The position numbers and the translations under genes were made by a program. This document shows positions 47,314 through 57,607 of a DNA stretch of 64,000 bases, in pieces. Within the stretch, counting starts at the first letter, position 1, and each line of letters begins with the position of its first letter. The stretch is taken from contig VJWN01000022.1 in the NCBI GenBank assembly GCA_007644065.1, forward strand, positions 1 to 64,000. Direction: 5' to 3'. A model generated the notes under the pieces. The model did not search any database. It was not told the origin of the DNA and saw nothing but the letters and a program-made list of their open reading frames with translations. Source of the DNA: Margaritispora aquatica. Taxonomy: Eukaryota > Ascomycota > Leotiomycetes > Helotiales > Discinellaceae.

Positions 47314-49048
47314 TCAGCTGGGACATCCACTCGCAGGATAATTGCAGTTACTCGTCTTGTTACCCCCCGTAATCCTCACGTTCTTATACGTGAAATCAGA
47401 ACAACTCCCATCGCCACACAGGACATAGTAATTGGCAGCTTTGGCGACAGCCCAACCACAGATATTCTTGAATGTCACGCCTGCGACCCGAACGCCGTTT
47501 GAGGGGATTCCGGCTGAGCCTGAGTTACCGTACTGGATTGTTGTTGTTAGTTTCATGTTTATGGGTGGACGGTGGGAATGGAAATCGGCCTATAAAGGAA
47601 TGGGAATTAGGGAGACTTACGTCTTGCTGGATGTCGATTCCGTAGTTCTTGATGTTCGAAAGAGCAATGTTCGACCACGTTACGTTCACCACGCTACCCG
47701 TAGCATTAAAATCCGTCTTAATCCTCAATCCAATCGTCGAGTTTGTCACAACCGAGTCCTTAAACCTACGCACCCCAAATTAGCACTACAACACTACTTC
47801 TCTACTCCCTGACTATCTCAAAAACTTACAAAATATTGCTAATATTATGACCCGGTCCCGTTCCACCACCCGCGATACTCAGCCCGTGACTACCACTGCA
47901 GTACATATTGTACACAGTGACATTGCTTGAGTCACTCACGACAACGCAGTCGTCTTGGTTCCAGACCTTGCAGTCGTGGATCGAGAGATTGATGCTGTTG
48001 CCAACGTTGAAGCCGTCACTGTTGTGAGCTGCTGAGAGGCCTTTGGAGATGTTGTTGGGGGCGTCGCCGAGGCTGTTGTTGAGTACTACGTGGTGGATTG
48101 TCGAGTTGATCACACCCTGAATTTTGATTTTAGCGAGGTTTGGAGATGTTGCACACTTTTCTGCAAAGTGCGACTTTTATCTAACGCACAAGGGGAAACG
48201 AGGGTAGAAAAACTCACTGCAACATTGATTCCATGTGAGGGGTAATTTTGGATGTAAAGATCGCGCATCGTGGAGTGATTCGTGATCTGGACTTTCATGA
48301 ATTGTCCTGGCCTAAACGCATAAAGTCAGCGAAATCTTCTTCAAATCTCATCTCTTCATCAACTACCTTCTTCCTTCCCATAATTTCGCAATACACCACA
48401 TCTAATCCAACAACTACTATCTCTCCAATGAAAAAAAAAAACTCACTTAGGCAAACCGCCATTGCTCCCCAACCCATCCCAATACCTCTCGCCACCACCA
48501 TCAATAACACTGCCCTTCGTGCCCATAATCGTGACATTGTTCCCTGCAATCTGAATCGGTTTGAACTGCGAGCTATTGGTGAAGGCGAACGTCGTGGTCC
48601 CGTCAAAGATGAGCGTTGCGCCCATTTTGAGCTTTGTGAGGACTAGAGCTGAAGAGACCGGTGCGTGGATGTTTTGGAGAGTGACAGTCATGCATGCCGA
48701 CACGGCGGGCGAGATCTGTGAGTAGGCCGTGCAGAGACATGGCGTTCCTGTTGTCGAGATGGTGCTTGCGATGACAGGCGTGCTGCTGCTGCTGGCTGGA
48801 ATTAAGGTGGGTGGCGCGAGGGCGGAGGTTGAAGATGATGTTGCTATCGAGCGTGTGAGATGAAAACCTTCAGCTATTGTTCTGGGAGTCTTACATGTCT
48901 CAACAACAATAGCACTCTCACTAGTAGTGCTCAAACTCAAACTAAGTGTTGAACTTGCCTCCAAGACCGAGCTCTCCGTATAAAAAGTTTCCCCCTTCAC
49001 TACCTGCAGACCCAACAGAGCAAACGGCAAGAACGTCTTAGCAAACAT
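47314..49048 (-). CDS. Secreted GH28 endopolygalacturonase, 448 aa
   Basis: Five exons: 49048-48447, 48311-48218, 48116-47830, 47765-47621, 47532-47314; the sum is 1347 bases and phases agree. The N-terminal signal peptide (MFAKTFLPFALLGLQVVKG) is followed by an unusual Ser/Thr-rich stretch of about 80 residues before the parallel beta-helix. Catalytic and binding residues all match the GH28 layout: Asp266 (NSDGF), Asp287-Asp288 (QDDC), His309 (GSHG), Arg342-Lys344 (RIK). Their spacings of 21, 21 and 33 equal those of well-studied fungal endopolygalacturonases. It hydrolyses de-esterified pectin. The residue after DGF is Asn where Asp is more usual. The third intron is followed by the RIK exon. 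Confidence 0.92.
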
Positions 49049-49789
49049 CTTATAAATTTATCACAAGAATGTGTTGCAAAACATCAATGAGGTAAGAGGG
49101 CAAGAAACAAAAGAGGAGAAAAGAGAAATCTCGAATAATTCGAAGGAAATCCAGTCCAGTCTGCTGACTTCAGGCTAAGAGGTGATCTACACAAGACAAG
49201 CATCATAACCAGGTACCGTATAGTGAATGTGGAGACCCCACTATGTTTGCATTTTTCCCATCTGAAGTCTTGGAGGGGAGAGGGTGGTAAGCGGGACAAT
49301 GTGTTCCTGCAGATCCGGGTACGGCTTGAATTTCTCCGCCACTGACTGATCTAGAGTTGCTGAAAAATATCTAGTGATGTAAAGTACGAATGAAACTTAC
49401 CATATATCGATGATTGACCTCTGCATTTCAAACCTTGCAGTTCAAAGTTATCGTAGGATGTGATTTCTGTCTTTTCCATTGTGTAAAGTGACGTCGGTTA
49501 CATATTGATGAATCTTCGTTGTGACTTAATTCAGGGGATTGCTTGGCACAATTAACAATCCTTGAAAGGCCTCGAAACTTCAGATGAACGGTCAAACTTA
49601 AAACTCCAAGATATCTGCCACTTGGCAAGGCCTCAGACTTCGAATGACGAAATAGAAGCTCTATTATTTCTGAGGAGTACTGTTACAGTATTAACATATC
49701 TAAAGGGTATCGCTTATCCTATATATGCAAACATCACACAGTCATAAATCATTACCATCTTTCCATCCATCCGTGTTTATACATCAAAT
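49049..49789. promoter_or_regulatory. Promoter region of the polygalacturonase gene, downstream of the aspartic protease gene
   Basis: About 740 bases between two genes in the same direction. No defined element was recognised. Confidence 0.4.
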
Positions 49790-51279
49790 CTAAGCAAGCA
49801 AAAGGAATGCAGCTCCAAAAATCGAAAGTGCAAAGCCCACATTCTTGCTCAACATCGAAGCTCGACTCTTAATAACTGTTGTCGAGACAGCCACACCACT
49901 CACAGTGGGCAATCCAGTGGCTGAAGCGTCAAACTCCATGATGGTCGTCTTGCTAGAATTGAAATTCGTCTGCGCGAGTCCGATGACGTTGTTCTTTAAA
50001 TCATACACCACATATGCCGACCTCAGGAATGTGTCGCCAAGTAGGAAAGGTCCGTTTGCTCCACCTGGCTGCAAGCCTAGAGCACAAACGTTGGAGAATC
50101 CAAGAGTCTTGCTAGAGGGAACGTAACTTGGAGGCGTATAGAAGAGACCAGTGAGAGGGAAGACCATCTCTGTCATATCAACCTTGATCACGGCACCATT
50201 CTGGAAGCCGAAGTTGAAGGTTTGTCCAGGCGTTTTCTTAAGCACGTTACAGTCTACGTAGACTTGAGCAGTATTTGCGGAGTCATCGTATGCACCGAGC
50301 ATGGTGAAGATACGGGCAGCTAGAGCATCAGGGATGTAGGTGAGAGAGGTTCCAGAATCAAGAATGATAGGGAATTGGGTGAAGGCTGCAGTGTTCGTGG
50401 TGGTTCCTGTTTGAGATGTGATGCCGAAGGATGTCATGTTTACTTTCAACTCAGCATAGAGTGCGGTTCCGTTCCTGAAATGATCGGGTACCACTGGGAC
50501 TTGAATGAGATTTCCTTCAAATTTGTCCGAGTCAAGACCTCCGAAAATGATGCTACCTGTGGATGAATCTAGATCGTCCAAGTATAGACTATATGCCTTT
50601 GTTGAGATCAGATTCTGAGCTACCATAGTATCTATGATGCTCGGATATACGAAGTTCCCTGTAGTGAGCGAGTTGGAAGCCTCGTTGACATCGTAGCCGA
50701 TGCCTAATAAGCCGGTTGTCAGGGTAGCTTTGTGTGCAATTCCCATCTCAAGTGCTGTCATCGTTGCGCCTCCTATAGACAGAGTATCCGTCATATAATC
50801 ACCTGTCGCTCCACTACTATCTGCGTATGAGATATCGAATTTGCCCTTAGCTACAACCTTGAATGTGGAAGACTTTGTTTGGTCAACTATTAAGAAACAT
50901 ATTAGTATATGCTCATCCTCAATCTCGAGAATTGACACAGTAACTTACATGTAGATTCACAACCACCCTTCCCAACCGTCGCCTGTACTGTCGCGGAAAT
51001 GCACAAGTCTGCATCTGCAGACATCATCCATGTATCTGAGCTTCCAGTATCAATGGCCAATGTGATCTGCTGAGCAGGCGTCCCAACACTAACTTCCGCG
51101 ATATAATCTCCTCCTGTCGCATTGTTCACCAGCGACTCGGTCACTGTTGATCGCAGTTCCAAGCCTCGTTTCTTAAGAGAATTCGTTTCCAAATTTCGCT
51201 GTATATTCATGGTAAAGACTGCATTTGTACAGGAAGAGAGTGCCGCGATGGCAAGAGCAGTAGCGAGTATGGTCCTCAT
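49790..51279 (-). CDS. Secreted or GPI-anchored pepsin-like aspartic protease, 475 aa
   Basis: Exons 51279-50949 and 50886-49790 with a 62-base intron (GTAAGT, TACTAAT branch, TTAATAG); the junction codon is Phe, giving CESTFDQTKSSTF, a typical peptidase A1 segment. The start MRTILATALAIAALSSCTNA is a signal peptide. First active site DTGSSDTW (Asp77); second LDSGTS near residue 287. The C-terminus has a hydrophobic tail (NVGFALSIFGAAFLLLA) preceded by Ser-rich sequence, consistent with GPI attachment as in yapsin/OPSB-like enzymes. The role in extracellular protein degradation or cell-wall processing is inferred from family. Confidence 0.92.
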
Positions 51280-52874
51280 ATTGTCAACAGCACTCGATAT
51301 GATCTGGTGATAGAACCCTCTGTATCTCGATTTCGTACTTGCAATGAATGACAAAAGACTCTATGGGACTAGATGTTCCTAGAAGAAAAACGGCGCGTCC
51401 AGAGACATCCTCAATGGACGCAACTCTCTTTATCTAATGTCGTGGTCTGCCTAGGATTGCTACCGATCTAGTTGGTCTAGAGCGGCGACTGCAGACTGGG
51501 GGCTTTTGAGACTCCACTTGGATGCTTCTGAGAAATCGATAGGACTGGTGGAACGAACGCCCGGAAAGAACAAACATAGTGCTAGTAGGCCACTTGCACA
51601 AAGAAAAGAATCTTTCAAAACTTGAGGCTGAGTCTCCCGGAGGTGCAAGAAGATGAAGCTGCAAAGGTGTGGGATGGCTGCGCCTCTTGTGTTCAGGGCA
51701 GAAACAGCCACAAAATAAGTGCTGTGTGAAATGTGGAGCAAGATCCTCAAACTCCCTTCATCCCCGGCCAGACAAGCATCACCAAGCAACACCAAGCTTT
51801 GTGGCGGGGAGATCAAGCTATCAAACACTTGATGTGCCAAGATCAAGTAGCTGTCCAAGAGAAAGTCTACAAGGCGCTTCGGTATATCAGTGTGCCATTC
51901 ATGGGGAATGCGCCTCTTGTGGGCGAGACGCGTGTGCTTGGCGGTGTTTGTTTCACCATCTGCAGAAGTCTCGGATTTTCTTTCGAGTATGTTCTTCCTG
52001 TGGTTCGGATTGGCTCTCTTTCTGTCTTGCAACCGATGTCACTAATGCCACCTGCTGTTGGTATTTGCTGTTCTCACAGTAGCTATAAACCATCCTCAAA
52101 ACTTGTACGCCGGTACCGTATTTAGTTGTAGTCGAAGGCTAGATATATCAAGCAATAGCCTTCCATTTAAGCAATCTATACAAAGTAAATTTCATTTGTT
52201 TGGGTGGGAAGTTCTAAGATAAGGATGATTTTCTATTGTCTTTAAGGCTGCTATTTTGGTTGGTATAATAAATCTATCTTTTAAATATGGAGAGGAAGAG
52301 GATTTGTATTTGCTTAAGCATGCTGTTTGGAAATCTCATTCGGTCTATTACATCCTCCCCTCTTAGAATGCTATCATAATTAGTACAAGTTGAAATTGCT
52401 GTGGATCGGATGTCAGCTTTTATTTCAAGGATTTGCAACAGCTGGGACCAAATATAGAACAAATGGAAACCTGTTGCATTGGACGTCGTGCCTAGCAAGT
52501 ATTCCAAACATATCCTCAATCATAATGCTTCCCTTGCGATTCCTCGACGTTGGCCTTTTGACTATAATTGGTGATAAGTCAAGCTGTGCACTGTCTTGCC
52601 CTTGATATAGTTAAGTGAGGGTGTTAGCAAGAAGTCATATGCGTTCTAGCAACAGCGAGAACCCCGGTCCTTTGATATACTTGCGTTTTAATTTGGCTAA
52701 TCTTCCAGTGAAACCAAGTACACATCATTTAATTCATTACATTTCCTAATCAAGTCAGTAAACATCAAATCATGACTTAGCAAATTCCTTTTCATTGTCA
52801 TTATCTTAACTTCTGAGGCAAACTTACCACTTTGCTCTCACAGCAGCAAATACTTACCTCGTCTTACCTATCTT
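51280..52874. other. Intergenic 1.6 kb with overlapping open frames, no supported gene
   Basis: Between 51460 and 52130 three long frames overlap (minus 51460-52032, plus 51669-52082, plus 51733-52125). None has a recognisable domain and they cannot all be real. The sequence to the right becomes AT-rich. The protease promoter must lie at the left end. Confidence 0.45.
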
Positions 52875-53534
52875 CTAAACCCACTCCGCAAAACTCACTC
52901 CTCTCTCCCCCTCTCCTCTCCTGGGACTCACATTCAAACTCACCTCCTCAAACTCAAACTCAAATTCCGAAGGATCACGCATCCTCGACAGAGGAGATAC
53001 AGATCTGCTATCCATGCCCTCTATCGTTGAGACATTAGAATCCTCGGATACACGAGAAGCAGAAACTCCAGAGTCTTCGGATCCCCCAGATACATCAGAG
53101 GCCTCATTCACTTCACTCACTGTCGAAGCCACCGACTCTGCTCTCTCCCTCTTCTTGTGATCCTTTGCTCTTTCTCTGTGCTCTCTCGGCATCGGCATTG
53201 ACATCGGCATGGGTTTCAGCTCTCTGATTTTCTTCCCCGTATTCCTTCCAACCGCTGACCGACCACCTCGTACAGCAGCGAGCTCAAAATTGTCCGGATG
53301 CGGAAACACCTGATGATTTGAGCGTGAATTTGAACGCGTGGGACGCGGATCTCGACTTGCGGGCCATTGTGGGAGCTCGGAGGCTGGCTCGCGGTCCGAG
53401 GAGCGATGGCGACGGTTGTGGTGACGTGAACGGCGGTGCCACCCTTTCCATGGTTGCTCGCAGGCATATTCGATAGCAAAGACGAGGATGACTGGGATTA
53501 CGACCAGCAAGATGATGACGCCTGTTTGTAGCAT
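52875..53534 (-). CDS. Single-span membrane protein with disordered basic/Ser-rich tail, 219 aa, function unknown
   Basis: A single exon from ATG 53534 to TAG 52875-52877. Residues 1-23 form a hydrophobic membrane segment (MLQTGVIILLVVIPVILVFA). A strongly basic stretch follows (HRRSRHHNRRHRSS), then Arg/Pro-rich, repeated Met-Pro, Ser/Glu-rich acidic (SGGSEDSGVS) and a final FEFEFEEV segment. The layout suggests a small organelle- or plasma-membrane protein with a cytosolic disordered tail. No domain was recognised. No intron signals are needed. Confidence 0.62.
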   Translation of the reverse strand: MLQTGVIILLVVIPVILVFAIEYACEQPWKGWHRRSRHHNRRHRSSDREPASELPQWPASRDPRPTRSNSRSNHQVFPHPDNFELAAVRGGRSAVGRNTGKKIRELKPMPMSMPMPREHRERAKDHKKRERAESVASTVSEVNEASDVSGGSEDSGVSASRVSEDSNVSTIEGMDSRSVSPLSRMRDPSEFEFEFEEVSLNVSPRRGEGERGVSFAEWV

Positions 53535-54511
53535 TTTTGATCCGGTGGTTGGATCGGCTTTGGGTTGGCTTGGTATGGACTGTGGATGATGGATTGTCTA
53601 CCTAGATAATTAGATTAGTAGATAGTCTGTTTGGTATTGATTGGGTTGCTGATGGGATCTTGGGAAGCTAGGTTCGATTTTGGGGCTTTTTTGGTGGTTT
53701 GGTGATTTGCTATTGTGAAGTGGTGAGATTCACTGGCTTGAAGAGTGTAGGTAGGGTGTGGAAGCTCTGGTTTTATGTTCGACATAATACCATTGTTTTT
53801 TGTCTTTGTTCATCGAGAACCAAATAGTGACAATACTTAGAGATAGTCCGAAAGGGTTGATAATCATATTGTCTGAGATTTTCCTTGAACAAAGGGACTG
53901 ATTTCCTTCGATGCTCCACTCTAGGACTGAGTCTTCCAAAAACAAAAGGACATAAAAATGGAACAACCCTCGAGGGGCCAAACAAAGGAATCAAGAGACA
54001 AGAACCAAGCCAAGAACACGCGCGCTTACACCAAAATCATGACCATGATGAAAGATATTTCAGAGAAGGTCCTATTGTCATATACACAAAATAGAAACGA
54101 CCCCGCCAAGAGCGTCGCTTAAAACTCAAAATTGTATTTCTTCTAGGTGTCACTTGATACCTAGCACATAAAGAACATCATATCAATCATATTGTTTAAT
54201 AGTAAGTGAAAACTCCGATTCTATCATTTTGTGCTTGATCTCCCCTACTTTAATTGACTTGGTATAATATGCATGAAATGTAACTTCAAGCCACGACAGT
54301 GGAGACTATGATGCGGTACACAAATATGTATTTGGAAATGAAACTAGGCTCCCCCTCATTCATTTCGTTAACGGGTAGCGTCACTTGCCACCTATTGTCG
54401 TTATAATTGTTGTTAACGTGTTATTTTCTCTCCACCTCTCTCATTCAACAGCTTTTTCCCACCCCTTGTCGTCATCGTAACCATCGCAGTTCTCGTCCTC
54501 GTACCCCTTTC
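53535..54511. other. Intergenic about 1 kb, no supported gene
   Basis: Promoter of the membrane-protein gene on the left and the 3' side of the Cys-rich gene on the right. Short frames only. Confidence 0.5.
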
Positions 54512-55492
54512 CTAACTCCCACTTCCACTACACGTCTCTGTTGCCCTCTTCACCATCTGCCCGCTATACCGCGAACTCCTACCAGCTGTTATAAACTGCA
54601 CTTGGTCCCTCGTCGTAGTCACCTCATCACCAATATCCGACTCCGTCACCGTCCCCGTCGTAGTCATTCTCAAAGTTTCCCACCACGCTGGCACACCCGA
54701 ACATCCTTGTGGTAGACTCCAGCACGTATTGATCGGTATGAATGGCCAGCCTGCACCGGGTGTGAAATCACATGTTGAGGGTCCGCCCTGTTAAGGGAGG
54801 GGTTGTTCAACGGGTTTCTCTGTGTTGAGTGTGGAGAGGGGCAGGGGGAAAGGGAGGGTTTGAAAAGAAGCGAGACGTACCCGACAGCAATCATGCGCGA
54901 ACTGATCAAGACACATATCAACATATGTATAATTATCCGGACCTTCAAATGGATCACTGTTTCTACCTGTATTTACACTCGTGAGTTAGATTGCGTAGAG
55001 GAACGCGCTTATTCATCAAGCTGGCCTAGTGGGAAGAAGCAGGCACCCACAAACTTCGTAAAAAGCATAATGCCACTCATCACTCGACGTATCGAGCGGG
55101 ACATCTGGACAGCATTTCTGCGCGTACTCCTGCTTGCAGCCTGTTGTTTGTATCCAAGGTATCTCAATTGATGGTGGTGTCAGTGTGGGAGCCGTGGTTG
55201 GTATCAGTGTTGGAGCTGGTGTTGGGATATGAGTGATCGCTTGCTTGGATTTATGGCCTTTCCGAGATTCCGGTGTGGTGGTGGCTTTTGACGGCGAAGT
55301 GATAGGACGGTAAGAGGGAGGAGCAAGTGGGGGTTTATACGATGGAGCTGTTGGCATTGATCTTGCAGCTCGTATGGATGGAGTGGGGTTTGTGAGCATG
55401 GCGATTTGGAGGGTTAGTATCGTGAGTGTGAAAAAGACCAGGAGGAAGAAAATCAATCTGGTGCGACTGGTCAGGCGTGTTGGTAAAGGCAT
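54512..55492 (-). CDS. Membrane-anchored Cys-rich protein, 267 aa, function unknown
   Basis: Three exons: 55492-55051, 54966-54881, 54787-54512; introns of 84 and 93 bases; the sum is 804 bases and phases agree. Residues about 13-33 (LIFFLLVFFTLTILTLQIAML) form a signal anchor, so the rest is probably lumenal or extracellular. A Pro/Thr-rich stalk to about residue 110 follows. The Cys-rich domain then reads C-x7-CC-x19-C-x17-C-x7-CC-x6-C, followed by three further cysteines in a Trp-rich segment and one near the C-terminus. One Cys codon is created across the first splice junction, which supports the model. No family was recognised. Confidence 0.72.
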
Positions 55493-56182
55493 GATGATGG
55501 TTCGATTACGATGAAGCGAGAGGAGTGTAGATATTTTGCCGTATGGATGTGCAGAGATACAGAGGTATGAACATGTAAGTTTTAAGAGAGACCTCAACTG
55601 AAAATCTGAGAGCTGGGTAGTCGTCAAGACAAAACTCGGTAATGAATTTTTCACAGAGGTAGGAACACATTTTGTTGCGCTTCAAGATCAGTGGAGTAGG
55701 CATGGTGTTGACAAGCTAGGCAAGATAGCAAACATTACCACCATCACCAGAACAGAGTGGGGGCAGTTAAATAGAGGAAAGTGAAAATAGGCCAAAGACT
55801 GATGATGGGTGATGGATGTTTGAGTGACACAGCAAGGAGAAGGCGACATGGTAACAATGACAGCGCATAAACAGCAAACAGCAAACGATCGGTGATCAGA
55901 TACTTATAGCATGCGCAAGCATTGAACTAAACACTGAGGAGAGAACGTGCTAAAGGAAAACATCATCTTCTGATATAAACATTTGAGATCTTGAGTCTTC
56001 GGCAAGCAGAGACTGGATTTTCAATACATTGCTTTCTCGTTTCGTCCATAAGCCAGCTATAACGCCGAATCCTCTCCTTGGTCTTTGTGCCTTCGACAAT
56101 AAACAAATCTAGTTGACTGACTGGACATGTTTTATATGGCGAGATCTTCCTCTAATGGTGCGAGGGACATCCCATCTATCAC
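55493..56182. other. Intergenic between the two Cys-rich genes
   Basis: About 690 bases holding the promoter of the upstream-facing 54512-55492 gene and the end of the small secreted-protein gene. Nothing else was recognised. Confidence 0.45.
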
Positions 56183-56789
56183 TTATGGAGAAACTCCCGG
56201 AAGCACAGTGACGCATTTATACTCCTCCTTCTTAATCTACGTAGCAAACCACACGAGTTAGCACATCCAATACAGAAGTAAAAAAGCAGGTAGGTCGAGA
56301 ACTCACAAAAGAGCAACACCCCTCCCCACTAGTCTTCCCCTCAACAATCGAGAACCCCTCAATCTCACACGTATAATTCTGCTTGGCGTGTTTATTGACC
56401 TTTATTCCGTATCCTACTTGTTGTGGATTCGAGGGCACTGCACCGAAGCCTAGTGTCTATGTCAGTCTCTTACACACTCTTTCCCTCTATCTCACTTCAC
56501 CTTCACGCCAAAAACCAATAGGCACGCTCAAAATGGAGGGCAGGTGAAATATGCGATTCAAGGAATGCAACGCATGATATGATGTAGAAAGAAGAGTGAT
56601 GGTGAGAGTGGCAGTGAAAAGACAAGGGAAGAATATACAATCACTAGCATTAAACTTTCCCTTAACAACCACGCCCCTCTCATCACAGCACGCAGGCGTG
56701 TAAACCAGCGTGCCATTGAAATGCGGATGCGAGGGACAATGCCACGCCGTCACTACTGCAGCTGCGAGGACGAGGGACAAGAGTTGCAT
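56183..56789 (-). CDS. Small secreted eight-cysteine protein, 115 aa
   Basis: Three exons: 56789-56639, 56449-56307, 56236-56183; introns of 189 and 70 bases; the sum is 348 bases and phases agree. A signal peptide of about 15 residues (MQLLSLVLAAAVVTA) is followed by a mature protein with eight cysteines at 18, 34, 35, 51, 78, 95, 96 and 106. The order C-CC-C-C-CC-C is that of hydrophobins, but the loops (15, 15, 26, 16, 9) are longer and more polar than usual. Cys51 is formed across the first junction when the GTATAT donor and the second of two close acceptors are used, which favours this model. It may be an effector-like or surface protein. Function unknown. Confidence 0.72.
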
Positions 56790-57607
56790 GTCTGTTCAGT
56801 CGAGCTCGGTGTGGATTAGATTGGATTGGATATGGCTAGGCGAAAATTGATCCACTGCGATGTCTCGACAGGCGAGCTTGGTTGATGATGCGGTGCTGTG
56901 CTTTACTGTGGGTAGTTGCAAGGTAGATGGAGGGAGCAAACAATCACAATCGTGAAAGCGAATGGATGCGCGGGAAACTAACAATAACAACGAGAAGCTG
57001 CGTATTAAATGGATACGTCAAGGGCTTACTTAAGGTATGTTTAGCTTGATGGATGATAGCAAGAAATAAGCGGAGAGTAAATAGTCATGCTTCTCCTGAA
57101 TTGAGGTAATCTAGCACCGAGAGACTAAGGCACTCCAGAACACTTCTCAGAGCTGAGACAAGAGCACCAGGTACGACGTTGCGCTACCTCACCTCACCTT
57201 GCTAATTTCTTCTTGCCTAGTTTAAGGTATAACCAGTGTAATTGGGAAGAACGAGACATGAAGTGAAGAGGCACGAGAGAATTTCAACAGGCTGGCGCAA
57301 GAGATCGGTCGTCTTGTAGAGATAGATAGCTTGGTAGCATTTCAATCTACCATGGCTAATCATGACTGAAAAGATAGTACATGAGTTGCACTTGCAATTT
57401 CATTTACTTCTACCTGACACCAGCATGAAGCAGATCCTGTTCTCTACGGACGCACAACACAACACAGCCTATGTGCTACCATCAACCTAACTCGTCACAC
57501 CTCAAGACATGCAAGAAGCCTCCCGCAATGAATGAAAATGCCCAACGCTCGTATTCAAATGCTACCTCCTTGTGTATGTAAGCAACAATTCTCACTCAAT
57601 CGTCCAA
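56790..57607. other. Intergenic about 0.8 kb, no supported gene
   Basis: Promoter of the small secreted-protein gene and the 3' region of the lipase-like gene. No element was recognised. Confidence 0.45.
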
